DNA of 64,000 nucleotides, taken from positions 58,614,954 to 58,678,953 of the forward strand of contig NC_088776.1 of assembly GCF_954871325.1 (NCBI RefSeq). The letters are read 5' to 3'. Shown one piece after another: positions 1 to 13,744 of this stretch. The position numbers and the translations under genes are program-made. Each line of letters starts with the position of its first letter. Position 1 is the stretch's first letter. The DNA comes from Gordionus sp. m RMFG-2023. Its lineage: Eukaryota; Nematomorpha; Gordioida; Chordodea; Parachordodidae. The notes beneath the pieces were generated by a model that made no database searches, was not told where the DNA came from, and was given only the letters and a program-made list of their open reading frames with translations.

Positions 1-1390
1 AAATTTATATTTTATTTATAACCTTAAGAAATTCTCCTATTGGAAATAAGTAACAAACAAATTAAGCTTTTATAATAAAAATCAATAAATTATTATATTT
101 TGTAATGTAATCTACCTTAGAAATTTTTAGGAGAAATGAATAAAAGAAAGAATTATATTAGCTTAATAAATCCCTGTTAGTAGGGGGGATGACAAAAACA
201 AAAAAAAATAAACAAAAATTTAGATTTCTTCGAGTTAAATTTTGAAGTCCAAATTGCAAATTAATTTATTTTGAATTAATTCAACAAAAAAAACAAATAA
301 TTTTTATAATATAAAAAATATTTCCCTAAAATTCAGTTTCTGTTTTTATTTGGAAAGTTTCACACTTTTGGAAAGCCAAGAACATTTTGATGAGATAACA
401 GTTTGATTGAATTTTTATGCTTAAGTTTTTAACTTTTCGATAATAGGGATTAAACCTGAATTTTATATTGCGATTAGGATATCAAATTGGTATCTTTCGG
501 TCAGACCTACCCAAAATCTATCTTATAATTGAACATTGAGGTTTTCTACGACGTATTGGAATGTTTTAAGTTTTACAATTTATTATAATATTTAGAGCAA
601 TGCTAAAATAATATGATTCTGTTGTTACATAAGAGCTATATTTTATTAATTAATTTCAGTTGTGATATGCGGATTACATAAATTAACCGATGTCTATTAG
701 AAATAGGATTTTTTGAACGGTTGATGGCATTTCTGAAATTATTTAACTTCTAAATGAAATCCGTAATTTGTAATTTGCTCAAATCTGGTGTGTCTATACT
801 ATTCTAATTTTAGTTATATTATTAGGTATATTTGAAGATTTTCCATAATTTTATAAGATTCAAACCTAGCTTAAATAAAGTAGCTTACCTAAAAAAAATT
901 AATAATATTTTTTAATATTTATAGGTGCGAATGAAATTTGAATATAAAATTTAATCTAATAAAATAAACACACACCAAGTTCGTGGAATTTAAACATTAA
1001 TAGGAAAAAATACTTTCTTCCAAAATATAGCTGAAAATATAATTTTTTCTATTATTGGACCTTTAGAATTTTTGACCATTGGTTGAAGATGCACATAAAA
1101 TCGATTTAAAAATTTCCTAAAATGCTCAACATATATCAAAGTTTTTATAAAAATATATAAATAAAATATTTTCTGATAAAAAATGGTATGTTTTTAGATT
1201 ATTCTCTTTTATAAAAAATAAATTCATTAGCAGAGTACCATTGATCATATTGACAAAATTGTGCCTACATTTTATACGCTAATATGAATTAAATAGTAAA
1301 ATGCACGGGTCCAAAATTTGTTAATAAGTATGCTCGATGGAATCTATTAGGAAACTAAGTCACACTTTTATGATAAAATAAACATTATAA
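1..1390. other. AT-rich intergenic DNA, no gene seen
   Basis: No open frame with family resemblance, no RNA gene and no element with recognisable ends were found. The stretch is mostly A/T runs. Confidence 0.6.
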
Positions 1391-1394
1391 TGTT

Positions 1395-2640
1395 CGATAT
1401 CTTCAAATAAATATTTATTTAGAATCTTATCATTAGCAATTTAATACAGATTCGATATGTTCATTACGATTTTATCTGAAAATGGATTCTATATAATTAT
1501 ATAATTTAGTAAATGAAAGCAGTCTATTTTTTCTTATTATTAATTATCATTTTTAGTTATTTTCTATTATAATGAGGGTCCGAAACGGAAAATTTAAATA
1601 ATCCTTTTATTTCGTCGAACGTAAAATGAATTCGTTTTTTTTCAATATAAAAATTACAAGTAATTTAGTTAAACTTCGTTTATTTGATTTTATTGAATAA
1701 TAATAAATTTACAAGAGATTTTTATTTTATCCTTTTCTTTAATTTTAAGTTACATTTTTAAAATAATCCAATCTATATAATGTCGTTAATATATAAATCA
1801 GTAAAAATGTATCTTGATGGTATTAACAAAATATAAAGAGGTAAATAATAATTATATATCCTTTGGATATATAACAAAACAATTTAAGTTCAAGAAAATA
1901 ATTATAATGTAAGTTTAACAAAAAACTTGTATGAGATAATTAAAATCATAATTTTGGATATATTCAAATTTAATTAAAATTAAATAGTAATTTTATACAG
2001 ATTCGATATGTTTTTTTTATGATTTTATCTGAATATTAATTCTACATTATTATACTATTTAGTTAATAAAAGCATAGACGCAAGTAATATAAAACATTTG
2101 TCTATTTTTTTCTTTAATTATATTTTGTTCTGTATAAAGAGGCTCAAAGATTTGGTTTAAGATACTCTTCAAATTCCTTTTGAAATAAAAATTAAATTAA
2201 TAGGACCCTTATTTAAAATAAAAAAAATATTGTGTACAATCAATTTTATAAATCTAAATGCAGAGTTTCAGAATTTGTAAATTAGCAATAGAATCTATAC
2301 AAACTAATCACAACATGTATGTGAAAATAAAAATTATAATTGTAGATATCTTCAAATAATTTAAAATTTTATCATTCGCAATTTAAAACAGATTCAATAA
2401 GTTTTTATGATTTTATATTAATATTAATTCTACATTATTATACAATTTAGTTAACAAAAGCATAAACACAAGTAATATAAAACTATTTTTCTCTTTTCTT
2501 TAAATTTTTTCTTTATAATGAGGCACAAAGATTTAGTTTAAGATACTCTTCAAATTCCTTGAAATGAAATTAAATTATCAGCTTTAATTTAAAATAAAAT
2601 AAAATAAATATTGGGTACATTTAATTTTATAAATCTAATA
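1395..2640. repeat. Diverged direct repeats, ~390-bp period
   Basis: Similar blocks recur at about 1,395-1,560, 1,970-2,260 and 2,340-2,640. They share CAGATTCGATATGTT-like and TTTAAGATACTCTTCAAATTCC-like segments in the same order. The last two copies are the closest and lie about 390 bp apart. No coding potential is apparent. Confidence 0.6.
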
Positions 2641-3945
2641 TCATAAGATGACTGACTACTCAAAGACATTTAAATTTTAATCTCTAAAAAAAATATATGT
2701 GTTTTAACCAGTGGTTTACATGAGTAGGAGAATATATGGTGGAATGGCAAACATTTCCTCTTATTTTATATATGAAATTTAAAATAGTTATATTCCACAT
2801 CATTGATATAAAAGAAAAAATTTCCTCCCCCCCCCCCCTAGTTAATAAATCAATATACTTAGAATAAAGCAATTTTTTATAATCTTCCAACTCTTTTATA
2901 AATTTTTTAAATATATTGATTAAATTTCGACAATTGTCACACAGTTTATAATTTAAATATAGTAAACACAATTATAAAAAAATTATATATAATTTTATTG
3001 GAATAATATTCTAGATAAATTATTGTGTAAATGTGCATAGGAGATAAATTTAATTTTTTTATCTTATTTTAATTATTGTTTCATTTTCATAAGTTGCATT
3101 AAAGATTGTATGTAAAACAAAATTCATTCTACTACCCACAAACTCTATCTTTACTTTAGTAAATGTACATATCATAGATGATTCTAGCCTGTGAGCTATT
3201 TAAGACAGAAATCTTAAAAATAAAGTTAAATAATAAATACTCTTATAGCGATATAAAATATTCGTTTCTTTTAAATTTAATATGAAATCAACGATTAAAA
3301 GTTATTGATTATTATTTTGACTCCGAATATCCCTATGCGGTTATTTATTCTTATCAGGGGCTGACCTAAATTGGTCAAATATCAGAGGTAATCATGATTG
3401 AGAGTGTGATTTTTTAAATGTAAAAATATTACCAATTGTTTATGATATAGGCCAACTTAATACCTGAATATTACTCCAATTTATAGAATACATAATCTGT
3501 AAATCTCAAAAATTCAAATATTAATAAACATATTGATTGATTATGCAAATTGACTGCGCGACATATACATTATAACACTTCAATATAAGAAAACTAAATC
3601 AATTTTTTAATTTTGAACCTAGATTCCACCAGAATTGCCTTTAATTATAACTTAATTAAGTTCGTTTGTCTAATGAAAGGTTTTAAATCAATTTAAGGCT
3701 ATAAATTTCTAAAGAATAATTCTCAAATTTATAAAATTATATTATTTTGATTCTTAAAATGCTAATGACTCTCCATGCATTCGCATATTTATTAACTTTC
3801 TTTCGTACTAGAATTTGCTTTAATTTTTATTAAATTTCAAAGGGAAAATAAAATATTTAACCGATCATATTACAATATTAATAAGAAACAAAAATAATTT
3901 TTCAGTAAAATTTTGAAGGGGGTAAATTTTGCTTCTTGAAATACA
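2641..3945. other. AT-rich intergenic DNA, no gene seen
   Basis: Contains a short poly-C tract near 2,827. The 95-codon frame on the minus strand there is low-complexity and resembles nothing known to me. Confidence 0.55.
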
Positions 3946-3949
3946 TTTA

Positions 3950-5360
3950 TGAAACTATTATTTTATACTTATTTTTAAATTCATTATTTGTAAATATAGA
4001 TGAAACAAGTAAAATTATAAATTAATGTAATAAAATAATTTTGTAAAAAAAAGAAACAAAACAAGAAAAAAAAGAAAAATAATGCTTTATATTTTTTCTT
4101 AATAATATTTCGGCATGAATGAAATAATGTAATCTTTTATATTATAATTTATGAGTATTATATTTAACGTCGGATAATATTATCCTCACAAACGAATATA
4201 AAGTTATAAAAATGAAAGCTAAACATCCTTTTTTTTTTAAATATAAACTAATCCTAAGTCATATTTGTGAAACCTTACCCCTAAGTTATCCCATTTCATC
4301 GGAGTTAGTTTTAGGAAGAATAAAAAATTACTCTATTTTTTCCCAGGCTTGGTATCTAAGCCAAACTTAATATCAAGTTTAACTACTATTTCTAAACCTA
4401 TTAGATATACACATACACCTGCTATTTAAAATAAATAAGTAATATTTTTAACAGTATGATAATTCGAGTATTTATTTTGAAACAACACAAATAAATAAAG
4501 CAATATTATATTAAACGTCCATATAAAATGTTGACACATTTAATAATCCATTATATTTAGGCTAATATAAATTATTTTCATTAAAAATATTTTAGAAAAA
4601 TTTATCCTTAACAATAAATATAATATAGCCCAAAAGGAAAAGGAATCGAAGAATTAAATAAATAACATTTAAATTAATTTTTTTTTAAAATTATTCATTC
4701 ATTTAATTAATATAGCTCAACTAAAGGAGAAATATGGTAAGTATATTGTTGATTTATCTGAACTACTAGGACATTATTTTAAAAATTCGGGGGGGGGGCA
4801 CTAAATTGTAAGTGCCAATTTAGTCGGTTAGATTAAAAATGGAGAATTTATAAATCTAGGTTGGACCTAAATATTTAACCTCGACAGGTCATAAGACCTA
4901 CCATTTTTATTAAATCTTTATATAAATTTCTTATTAGGAGTTTCAATATACCAATAAATTACCATTAATGAACCATGGGTGTTTAGTAATATTCTTTATG
5001 ATAAAATAATTGTTAAATTATTGAAATAAAAAAATTGATGGGTTAGTAATATAATTGGCCCTGTTTTTTTTATGAAAATTTTCTAACTTAGTTGAAATTT
5101 TATTAATTAAAATATTAATTTGGAATTCTATAATGAAGAAGAATTAATATTTTTTAAAGTATTTTGTATTAAATTTGGAACTTACTATTAAATTATTTTT
5201 AACCCTCGAATATCAGAACATCCCTTGACATGTATTGATATATATAAAAAATTTGTTAATTTAATTTGCTTTAATTTTATAAATTTATTAGATTATTTTA
5301 TGGAGTAATACAATTGTGAAATCAATTAAAATTATAAATAAATACGTGAAAATTAATAAT
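3950..5360. repeat. Large repeat unit, copy 1 (partial, diverged)
   Basis: Segments align in order with 11.1-12.2 kb and 20.7-21.7 kb. Examples are a GGCATGAAT(G/A)AAATAATTTAAT-like block near 4,110 and TCAGAACATC near 5,212, the latter matching 12,136. Divergence is high. No gene was found in it. Confidence 0.5.
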
Positions 5361-5439
5361 GTAAAACACTATACAAATGAAATAAAATAAAATTTGTAAT
5401 CATTACTATCATAAAATTTGAATGTAGTCAATAAGTATT

Positions 5440-5730
5440 AATATAATTTTATGTTTTTTTATAAAGAATATAGAAAAAGAATTAATAAAATTCGTAAGAA
5501 AATATGAATTTTACACATAATAAAAATGCTTAATAATTTTAGGTCTAATAAAATTAATATGTTGAAAATTATATTATATTTGATAATCATATTTTTATAA
5601 ATTATATTTAAGTATTTTGGGCTGAAATCGAAAGTAAAAAAATATTGTGTTGCAATATATTGGAGATGGGGCTTATTTCCTTTTAGCAAAGAACTTGCAT
5701 TTTATCTAATAAACCAATTTAAATTCTATC
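5440..5730. repeat. Single copy of the 285-bp repeat unit
   Basis: This matches the three tandem monomers at 13.75-14.6 kb: a TTTTATAAAGAA start, a TTTTACA...AAATGCTTAATA core and a TTTAAGT..GGGCT end. The 76-codon frame on the minus strand across it lies in repeat sequence and I do not consider it a gene. Confidence 0.6.
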
Positions 5731-5814
5731 TATGTTAGATTAAATATTCCTTATTTTTAAAAAATAATTTAATCGTTTTATAAAGCAAAATTTTAAAGTG
5801 TGTTATTATATAAT

Positions 5815-5880
5815 ACGTCGCTAGTTTAGCTATGGGAAGGAAGGAGAGAGTCACGTGTGCTAGGAAAGGGGGATCAAATT
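5815..5880. repeat. G-rich motif shared with 15.15-15.24 kb
   Basis: TAGCTATGGGAAGGAAGG followed by a GTGTGCTAG-AAAGGGG block is matched in diverged form at 15,158-15,230. In both places it follows the 285-bp repeat, as part of the large repeat architecture. Confidence 0.5.
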
Positions 5881-6369
5881 ATATTATATATATATAATTA
5901 GAAAAAATTAATAAAAAAACCGTTTTATAATTAGTCAAATTTTAGTATTTTATTAATTTTATAAAAATCCTTTAATTTATTCTTTAAAAAAAAGATCTTA
6001 ATATTATTTGATAAAATAAAATTTCATATAAAAGGGCACAGTTTAGAGTTATATAGATTTAAAAACCTGATTTTTTAAAATATATGTTGTATTCCATATC
6101 AAATCAACTGAAGATTCTCCCTACCCTCTTCGATTTTTAATTTGTATAATGGTAGTTAAGTAAAAATATAATATTTTAATTCTCAACTCAGATTAGTTTA
6201 CGAAATATGACCATCTTTAGAAACGCGGAAATTCCAAAATACACTATAATCAATTTTAAATATCTCAAAAAGTAATTATGCTAAAGACATAATTTAAATT
6301 TTATTAAATGGCTCTAGAATAGCAATATAATATAAAATTTATTATATTAAAAATAGGTCCATTACAAAA

Positions 6370-6439
6370 ACCGGAAATACAAAACCGGAAATAGAAAACC
6401 GGAAATAGAAAACCGGAAATAGAAAACCGGAAATGGCTA
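6370..6439 (+). repeat. 14-bp tandem array ACCGGAAATAGAAA x5
   Basis: Five units begin at 6,370, 6,384, 6,398, 6,412 and 6,426. The matching place in the right arm of the element (near 8,530) has a single unit, so the array expanded in one arm after the element formed. Confidence 0.85.
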
Positions 6440-7775
6440 TAAAAAATAATTTGTTATTTTTTTTCTTTCAATTATTTTTTACAGATAAACATTATATTTC
6501 TTAATGTTTGTACAAAATCCTAGATTGGGATGAGTATTAGGCTAATAGTTATTACACATTAAATATAAGTAGTATGGCTTAAATCCTATATTATACCAAA
6601 TATATAATAATCGTTTTTTTAAATTAAAGTGAGCAATATATGTGAATAATAGCATTAAAACTAAAATCCTAAAAAATCTACCCAAAATAACATTTGCCAA
6701 ATTGTATTATATTATTTTAAATATAACGCAAAACGCCTTAATTTGTAAGCATTATGATTAAATAATGAGATTTTGTAAAATAAATAACAACTATGATAAT
6801 AAAAAGTGAATTCAATAATTTCTTCGCCCCCCTAAAGGTCTATATTTGTCCTCCATAAAAAATTTCTTCTTAAATTCGAGATTTTTGACCTGGCAACTCT
6901 GTAAGTGAATGATATAGTTTATTTTTCATTGCTGAATAATTTATCTTTGTGTTCGTGAGAAATAGATTTGCATTTTAAAGATTATTTTAATCTACTTATA
7001 ATTATCAAATAAAATAATTATATTGGGTATAAAGTCATATTAATTAATTCCAACAACAACAGCCGTCATTTTTATTTATTAATTTTACATAGCCATTTTT
7101 CTAAGAAATTATAAATTTTATAAATTTTAAAAAAACTATATAAAACTAATCTTTTATTTTTTACCTAAAGAATTTAAATGTCCACAAAAGTTATTTCTAT
7201 TCCAGTAAAGTGCTCTAACCCCTTAAAAAAATTTCATTCAATACGTTACGATCTTAAGGGTGTTTTATAATGGTACAAGCTAATTTACTCATCAATTAAT
7301 CATAAAATTTGTAGTTCTTACCGGAAAAAGTTAAAAAATATTCAACGAATCCCATCTTACCTTTTACTTCTGATGCCTATCACATTACCTTTTATTTCTA
7401 ACTTATCTTTTACCTCAACTAAATAAAACATTTAGCGATTCTAAACCTGATAAACCATGCAATAATCCCGAATCTTATACAGATTTTAATACTTCAATTT
7501 CAACTTTAAATGAAACTTTGCCATTTTAGGGGAGACACCTATTAAAACAAAAAGTTAAATGAAAAAAAAATATCCTGTAAATATTTTTAAAATTGAGGGG
7601 AAAAAAACGTTTTTAAAATAAATCTAAAGGTTTAAGCAAAAAAAGATAAAGCCGAAATCATAAATTAACCGAAAGAAATGTTTTCTACAAGTTATCGCAA
7701 TGAAAAATATAAATTTTAACAGTTTTACCATTGGAGGTTAGATAAAATTGAAAGGAATTTTCAACCACAAATTTT

Positions 7776-8100
7776 ATGGCCAAGACAGCTAAACAATTAG
7801 TTGAAGAAAAGAGTGTTCTGCCAAAAAATATTATAAAACCAAGTAGAATAATTCGGGATGACGTTGCAAATAAAATAAAAAATTTTATACTGACAAAAAC
7901 ATCAGACTTATGCTAAATATGAATAATTTTATATCAATGAAAGTTAGTGGAAAAAAGAACCAAGTTCAAAAGGGAATATTTAAGAAAACCAATCTCGAAA
8001 ATAGATTTTTAACGGCCAAATGAATTCTAGGGACACAAAAATATCATTCATTTACTCCAATGGAAAGAAAAATGAAAGTTGTGAAATTTTATTTATAATT
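7776..8100 (+). pseudogene. Decayed coding remnant inside long-TIR element
   Basis: An ATG at 7,776 opens 46 codons (MAKTAKQLVEEKSVLPKNII and on, reaching RDDVANKIKNF) before a stop at 7,914-7,916. A second frame beginning within the same stretch stays open further and includes KVSGKKNQVQKGIF near 7,935-7,980. The pattern of an NKIKNFY segment followed by a VQK segment reminds me of a domain found in transposon-encoded proteins of invertebrates, but I cannot name the family. It lies in the core of the element with inverted ends and is probably what is left of its transposase or an accessory protein. It is certainly not a working gene here: at least one frameshift and several stops are needed to read it. 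Confidence 0.4.
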
Positions 8101-8869
8101 CGTTATTTTATTTAATGTATGATATTATTTTAATATGTTTTTTACAATATTAATGTCTCATTGATATTCATGTAATATAAATAATTAGCTAAATGAAGTC
8201 ATTAATTTTTTACAATTATTTTCTTTCTAAAATAAAATAGCTAAACTTATGTGTTAAATATGACACAATGTCTATGGTGATCTGCATGGAGAAGATTTAT
8301 AAAAAAATATATCTGGCCCGATCTCAAACGAATTTTCTTTTTATTTGTTTCATAAATTACTATAAATTTGATATAATATAGGATTTAATTTATACTACTT
8401 ATATTTAAAGTGTAATAACTATTGACCCAATACTCGTCCCAATCTAGGATTTTGTTAAAATATTAGGAAGTATCATGTCTATCTGTAAAAAAAAATTGAA
8501 AAAAAAGCAATTTTTATTTTATAGCCATTTCCGGTTTTCTATTTCTAATTTTTGGTAATAGACTTATCTTCAATAAATTAGATTTTATATCATATTAAAG
8601 GGCTAATCTAAATCTATTTAATAAGATTTAAATTGTGTTTTTAGCTTAATTACTTTTTAAAATATTTATAATTAAATATAGTGTTTTTGAAATTTTCGCG
8701 TTTTCTAAAAATGGCCATATCTCATGAAGTAAGCCTATTTGAAAAGTAAAATTATATATATTTTTTAATTAGTGTGTATACTACCAACATACAAATTTTT
8801 TAAACAATAGAAAGGGGTTTTAAAATCGACTTTTTTTGGTTAAATTAATATGGAATAAAACATATATTT

Positions 8870-9478
8870 TATTAGTATCTTTATTTAATGAAATATCATT
8901 GGAAGCTGTCTTTATTTCTTTCTTTCTTTTGTTTTTTCATTTAAAATATTCTTCTATATATTTTTTTCAGATAAATTTTAATTAAACAAGCGTCATATTT
9001 TTCGAATTAATATTTTACTGACTCGTAGATTAATATCTGTTTTGGCGTTGATGTTTAAATTTTATTTTCTTAATTAGAAATATATTGCTTTTATTAAAAA
9101 ACTAAAATTAATCTGAAATAGTTGAATTGAGAATCAATTTTTATTACGATAATTTGGGATGGATTATCAAAATATAAAAAAAAATTTAATAAAATGAATA
9201 TAGGTTTTAATCCCGAATAAATAATCATTAAAATTATGTAACTTAGTAAGCTTTAATAAGCCATTTATATAAAATATTTTAAGTGATTTAAAAATAATAT
9301 TTAGAAAATGTATAATATTTATATATCATATCAGATGTTTTAAAAATAATAATTGGTTTTTATGAGTACTTTTGTAATTACTATTCTTTATTAAATGAAT
9401 AAATTTTTGTGATAACCATATATATTCATTAAGATTATATAACTGAATTTTTATGATAACCTTATATATTCATTATTT
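8870..9478. other. AT-rich intergenic DNA, no gene seen
   Basis: Nothing recognisable. Confidence 0.55.
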
Positions 9479-9479
9479 T

Positions 9480-12225
9480 AATGATAAAACCAATGATTGA
9501 GTGCATAAATTAATTAATGACAATAATGTTTAATAAATTATATATTGCATTTCATTTTAATCTGTTTAATATAGTTAAAGCTATTAACCTTGATGATAAA
9601 CTAAGTATACAAAAATATTTGTAAAAAAAATAATTTTTGGGAAAATTTATCATTTTTTAAAAAAGTTCTTATTTTTAAAATCTCTATTAAAAATTTATTT
9701 CCTACATTAATCATAATTATTATCTTTTTACTTTCCATTTTTAATATATTATTTTACCATCTTAGATAAAAGCATACAAAATATAAGTAACACATTAATT
9801 GAGATTCAATTATATATATATAATGTGGCTCAGCAACTATAAATTTTATCGAAATATGAATAAATTAAAAATTGTGGTTATAGGGTTTGCCTAAAAATCC
9901 TGCAAAACATTTTATGATTACTTATTTATTAATAAAAAATTATGGGTTTTATTTTTAATTTATAACATATCATTTTCGCAAAAAAATTGTGAATGTGATT
10001 TAAAACTTATTCGAATTAAAAAAGCCATACAGACTAGAGAACAATCCTAGAATAAAAAAATTGTCTTAAGGAACTATTTTTACTTTAAGTATTTTCTACA
10101 TATGAGTCATCTCTGAAATATTAAGTTACTCTAAATATGCACACTTTCTAAATTTTTGGATTATCATATTCCCAACCTTGATGAAATAATAATATATTAT
10201 GATTTAATTTGGATATCTTTACAAATATTTATTTAATATTTCAATCATGTAAAAAGCAATTTAATGCTTCTATTATTAATTTTATCGGAATATGATATCT
10301 ATACAATATTATATAATTAATAAATTATCAAATTTTAGTGAATAAAGCTAAGGAAATGAGTAATATATAACTATCTATCTAATATGATGATCTTAATTTT
10401 ATAATCTAATAACTTAACACAAATAATTATACAAAGCTTAGATGATAATATAAAACATTAAGAAATATAACAATATGCAAGCTAGCCGTTAATTACGAAA
10501 ATAAAATTATGTTTATATGTATGGTATTCCATAAAATATATTTTTTTTTGAAAATTATTTATTCATTTTTTGTTTATAAATAATTTCACTTAAATTTATA
10601 ATTAAAAATTTATGTAATATTTACATGCGTTCACATAATATTAATTTAATTTTAAATATAAATTACTCCAAAAGATAAAAGGATGCTAGGATTTGGTTAT
10701 TTAGCACATATAGCTTTATAAAGCAGTCGCCTACTTTTTTTTATAATTAGCATATTTGCTAAGGATTCACTAAACACCATTTAAAACTATATTATCTATG
10801 TAACAAATTAGATATGAAATATGGGTTGAAGATTTGATTTAAATCTTTCAAACTGGGCAACAACTATTAATAACCCTTCAATATTATGGTTAATGACTTT
10901 TATAATACAAAATATTATTTTAATAATGTATTATTAATATTAAATTTGCTTCGTTATCTAATTTAATAAATTCTTTTGGTTCGGGATAAACTCAAATTTA
11001 CTATATCATTTATAAGCCAAATAATATATGATGAGATTCAAATGGAATAAAATCTTAAATTAATCTAATTAGAAAAACTTTTACAAATAAAAATTAGTGC
11101 AAATTATATTAGAAAAAATTTGTAAAAAATAATAAAATCCTATAAAAACTTTAGTAAGGTAAAATATTCTCTTACTTTACCAGATGTAAGGTGGAAGTTA
11201 TCGCTTACGATATTAAAATATCTATATCTATATCACAATTAATTAATAATTATTAGTAAAAAATGAAACAGGTACATTATATTGACTATAATTATTAAAG
11301 TAACTTTCTGATCATATGATATTTGGCATGAATAAAATAATTTAATGTTGTTAGATAATTAACTATATCTACATAGTAGATTTAGTTCCATCAAAAAAAA
11401 TTTTTGTTTATTTTATATATTTATTAACCAATTGATTAATTAAAAAAACATTAAATCTACTATATAGTAAATAAATCTTAGTTTATATAAAAAAAATAAG
11501 TTTTATTTTATATATTTTTAACCAATTTGGATTAATTAAATTTCTTAAATAAATCGCAAAAATTTAAATTTGAAATTTGTGGACTAACCATATAATCGAT
11601 TTTAATAGAAATTTATTTTATAATAATATAATCTAATCGAATTTATTTATGATGTATTATTTTGAAAAATAATAATGCATAATATTATATTTATAATGAT
11701 AATTTTATAATAATCAAGGAAAAGGTGAAGGAATAGAAAACTTAGGTATATTTATATTACAAAAAATTGTAAATTGATTATCATCTTATTTTTATTTAAA
11801 AATATTCATTCATTTTTTCAATTTTTTTTTATATACACCAATACTTATATAATATGGTGTCATTATTTTATATATATAATGATTCTATAAATTTTTTATA
11901 CGATATGTTATATATTTAATTAATGTAGAAGAAGAACTGGATGAATATAGTATATTCTTAATCTATTTAATTCTTCATGACTTATCCATTATATGAACTA
12001 TTTTTTTAAAATAATTTACAAAAGGGCTCTCATTATATAAAAATATATAATATTGTTTTTTAAAAAAAAATATTGATAAATTTATAAGTTTGTAAATATT
12101 CTATAAAATAAGTTTTTGAATTATTGAAATGAAATGTCAGAACATCTCTCGACAATAATCTGCAGCATAAAAATTATGTTGTAAATTTTATTCATAAAAA
12201 TATTTTATTGCAATAAAATTATGTG
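9480..12225. repeat. Large repeat unit, copy 2
   Basis: Collinear with 17.6-21.8 kb once the hAT insertion there is removed. Matching landmarks are GATAAACTAAGTA near 9,593 (17,720), CTCAGCAACTA near 9,830 (17,955), ATGTAAAAAGCAATT near 10,247 (20,070), ATCTAATATGATGATCTTAATTT near 10,377 (20,499) and AAACAGGTA near 11,267 (20,875). Sequence is diverged with many small indels. No gene was found in any copy. Confidence 0.65.
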
Positions 12226-12236
12226 GTTATTAAAGA

Positions 12237-12560
12237 ACGGGATGAAGGTTGCTAATCAAATATTCCAATTCCTTGAAGGTTGCTGGCACAACCGGAAAGG
12301 GTGACATAAATAATCTTGGACAACTTTATCAATATAGGTTAAGGATATGTATAGCTAGGGAACATCTTTACCAGTTGTTAATAATTACGGCATGGGATGT
12401 CGCTAAACATTTTTATCACCTCTGAAATAACATCTACTCCTAATGTAAGGCGTCAGACTACCACCAGTCTATGGAGTTACAACTTATTCTTACTAACAAA
12501 AGAGAGGTCATAATGATAATGGATTCGGAATTGAGGGAGGACAGCCGGGAAAGAAAATAA
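12237..12560. other. GC-richer island of unknown identity
   Basis: Visibly richer in G and C than its surroundings. One plus-strand frame from about 12,277 stays open for some 50 codons (KVAGTTGKGDINNLGQLYQY and on) without a start codon. It interrupts the large repeat unit, so it is probably an inserted fragment, but I recognise neither a protein family nor element ends. Confidence 0.35.
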
Positions 12561-12702
12561 AATTAATTATTTGTCTTTAGTTGATTGTTGTTTTGTATAA
12601 ATATACAATATATTAAAAAAACATCAACAGTCAAAATATTTATAAATAATGTAATATAAGGGGTGGAGAGAAATTTTACCAGATGTGTTTAAGAAACGAG
12701 GG

Positions 12703-12860
12703 ATAAGGGAGTGTTCCAAAGAAACTCTTGTGATTACCTTTTAGAATTTCAATTTGAATTTTTTTATTTGAGGGATAGGGACTCATTTTTAACCCTATAA
12801 TAAATTTCTAAATCAGTAATAATTTAACTTTTTTTAACTTATAATAAACTTTTGATGATT
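12703..12860 (-). repeat. Fragment of a LINE 3' end
   Basis: AAGGGAGTGTTCCAAAGAAA followed by a TTTAGAATTTCAATTTGAATT block and GGGACTCATTTTTAACC matches, in reverse complement, the outer end of the non-LTR retrotransposon copy at 50.64-50.83 kb. It also matches the end near 48.19 kb. Only the terminal ~150 bp are present. Confidence 0.65.
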
Positions 12861-12879
12861 ATTTTATAATTTGTATTAA

Positions 12880-13740
12880 TTTTTATTAAATGTCAAATTT
12901 TAGTATTTATTGTTAATTTAATCAAACACTCTTGTGGAATTTGATAACCTAAGTCCATCATAAATAGCTTATATTTTAAAAAATTACTAAACAAAAATTT
13001 ATTAAATTATGGATATATATAAATGTGATAAAGAGCTGAATTAAAAAAGTAATTAAGATCGATTCAAGAAATAAAAAACTATTCATTATTTAATGTTTAT
13101 ACATAAAATAAATATTAAATAAATCAAATGGGTACGTCCAATTCCATAATCAATAAATTTGATCGTATGATCCTTTTCCTGTTCCACCCCAATAATTTTA
13201 TACATTGCCACTTGATTCAATCTTAAGTGCGGTAACATTGTTAAGCAGCTCAATTTATTATTCTTTCCAATGTTATTTTTTTTGCTGTTGAATAATTAGA
13301 TCAAAATTTGATGGGTCTAATAAAGATGGTCAGTGAAATTAGAAAAGCTATTTTTATGTCAACCTATCTAGAATTTGATATTATAGATTGATATCGTTGA
13401 AATATATTTTTTATATCAGATGAATTCTCTTATGTCTGAGAGCAAGTTGTAAATTCTATAATATCAGAAGGATATAAAATTATATATATAAAGTTAGTAA
13501 ATAATATCAATATAAAATTAATAAACATGAAACTGTAACAAATTTTAAAAAATTATCAAAGTATAATGTAAGTTTGAACAAATATCAAGTTTTTTTAAAT
13601 TTAAAAATTGATACTCTTTATCTCAACATGTTTTTGCAATAAATTTTGATTGGAAAATAATTTTATCCTAATGCTATTGTTCATATTTTGAAATGTTTTC
13701 AACAACTCCTACACACTAATATCTTATAATTTAAATAAAA
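12880..13740. other. AT-rich intergenic DNA, no gene seen
   Basis: No supported feature. Confidence 0.5.
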
Positions 13741-13744
13741 ACGA

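Larger units (their letters stand above)
6073..8868. mobile_element. 2.8-kb element with ~550-bp inverted ends
   Basis: The left arm (about 6,073-6,635) and the reverse complement of the right arm (about 8,330-8,868) align over their whole length. Both begin AAAATATATGTT(G/T)TATTCC, carry an ACCGGAAATGGCTATAAAA block, and end near AAATCCTATATTATA. The ~1.7-kb core holds a broken coding remnant at 7,776-8,100. I could not find a convincing target-site duplication, so the superfamily is undetermined. The long inverted ends plus a decayed coding core suggest a DNA transposon. Confidence 0.6.
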
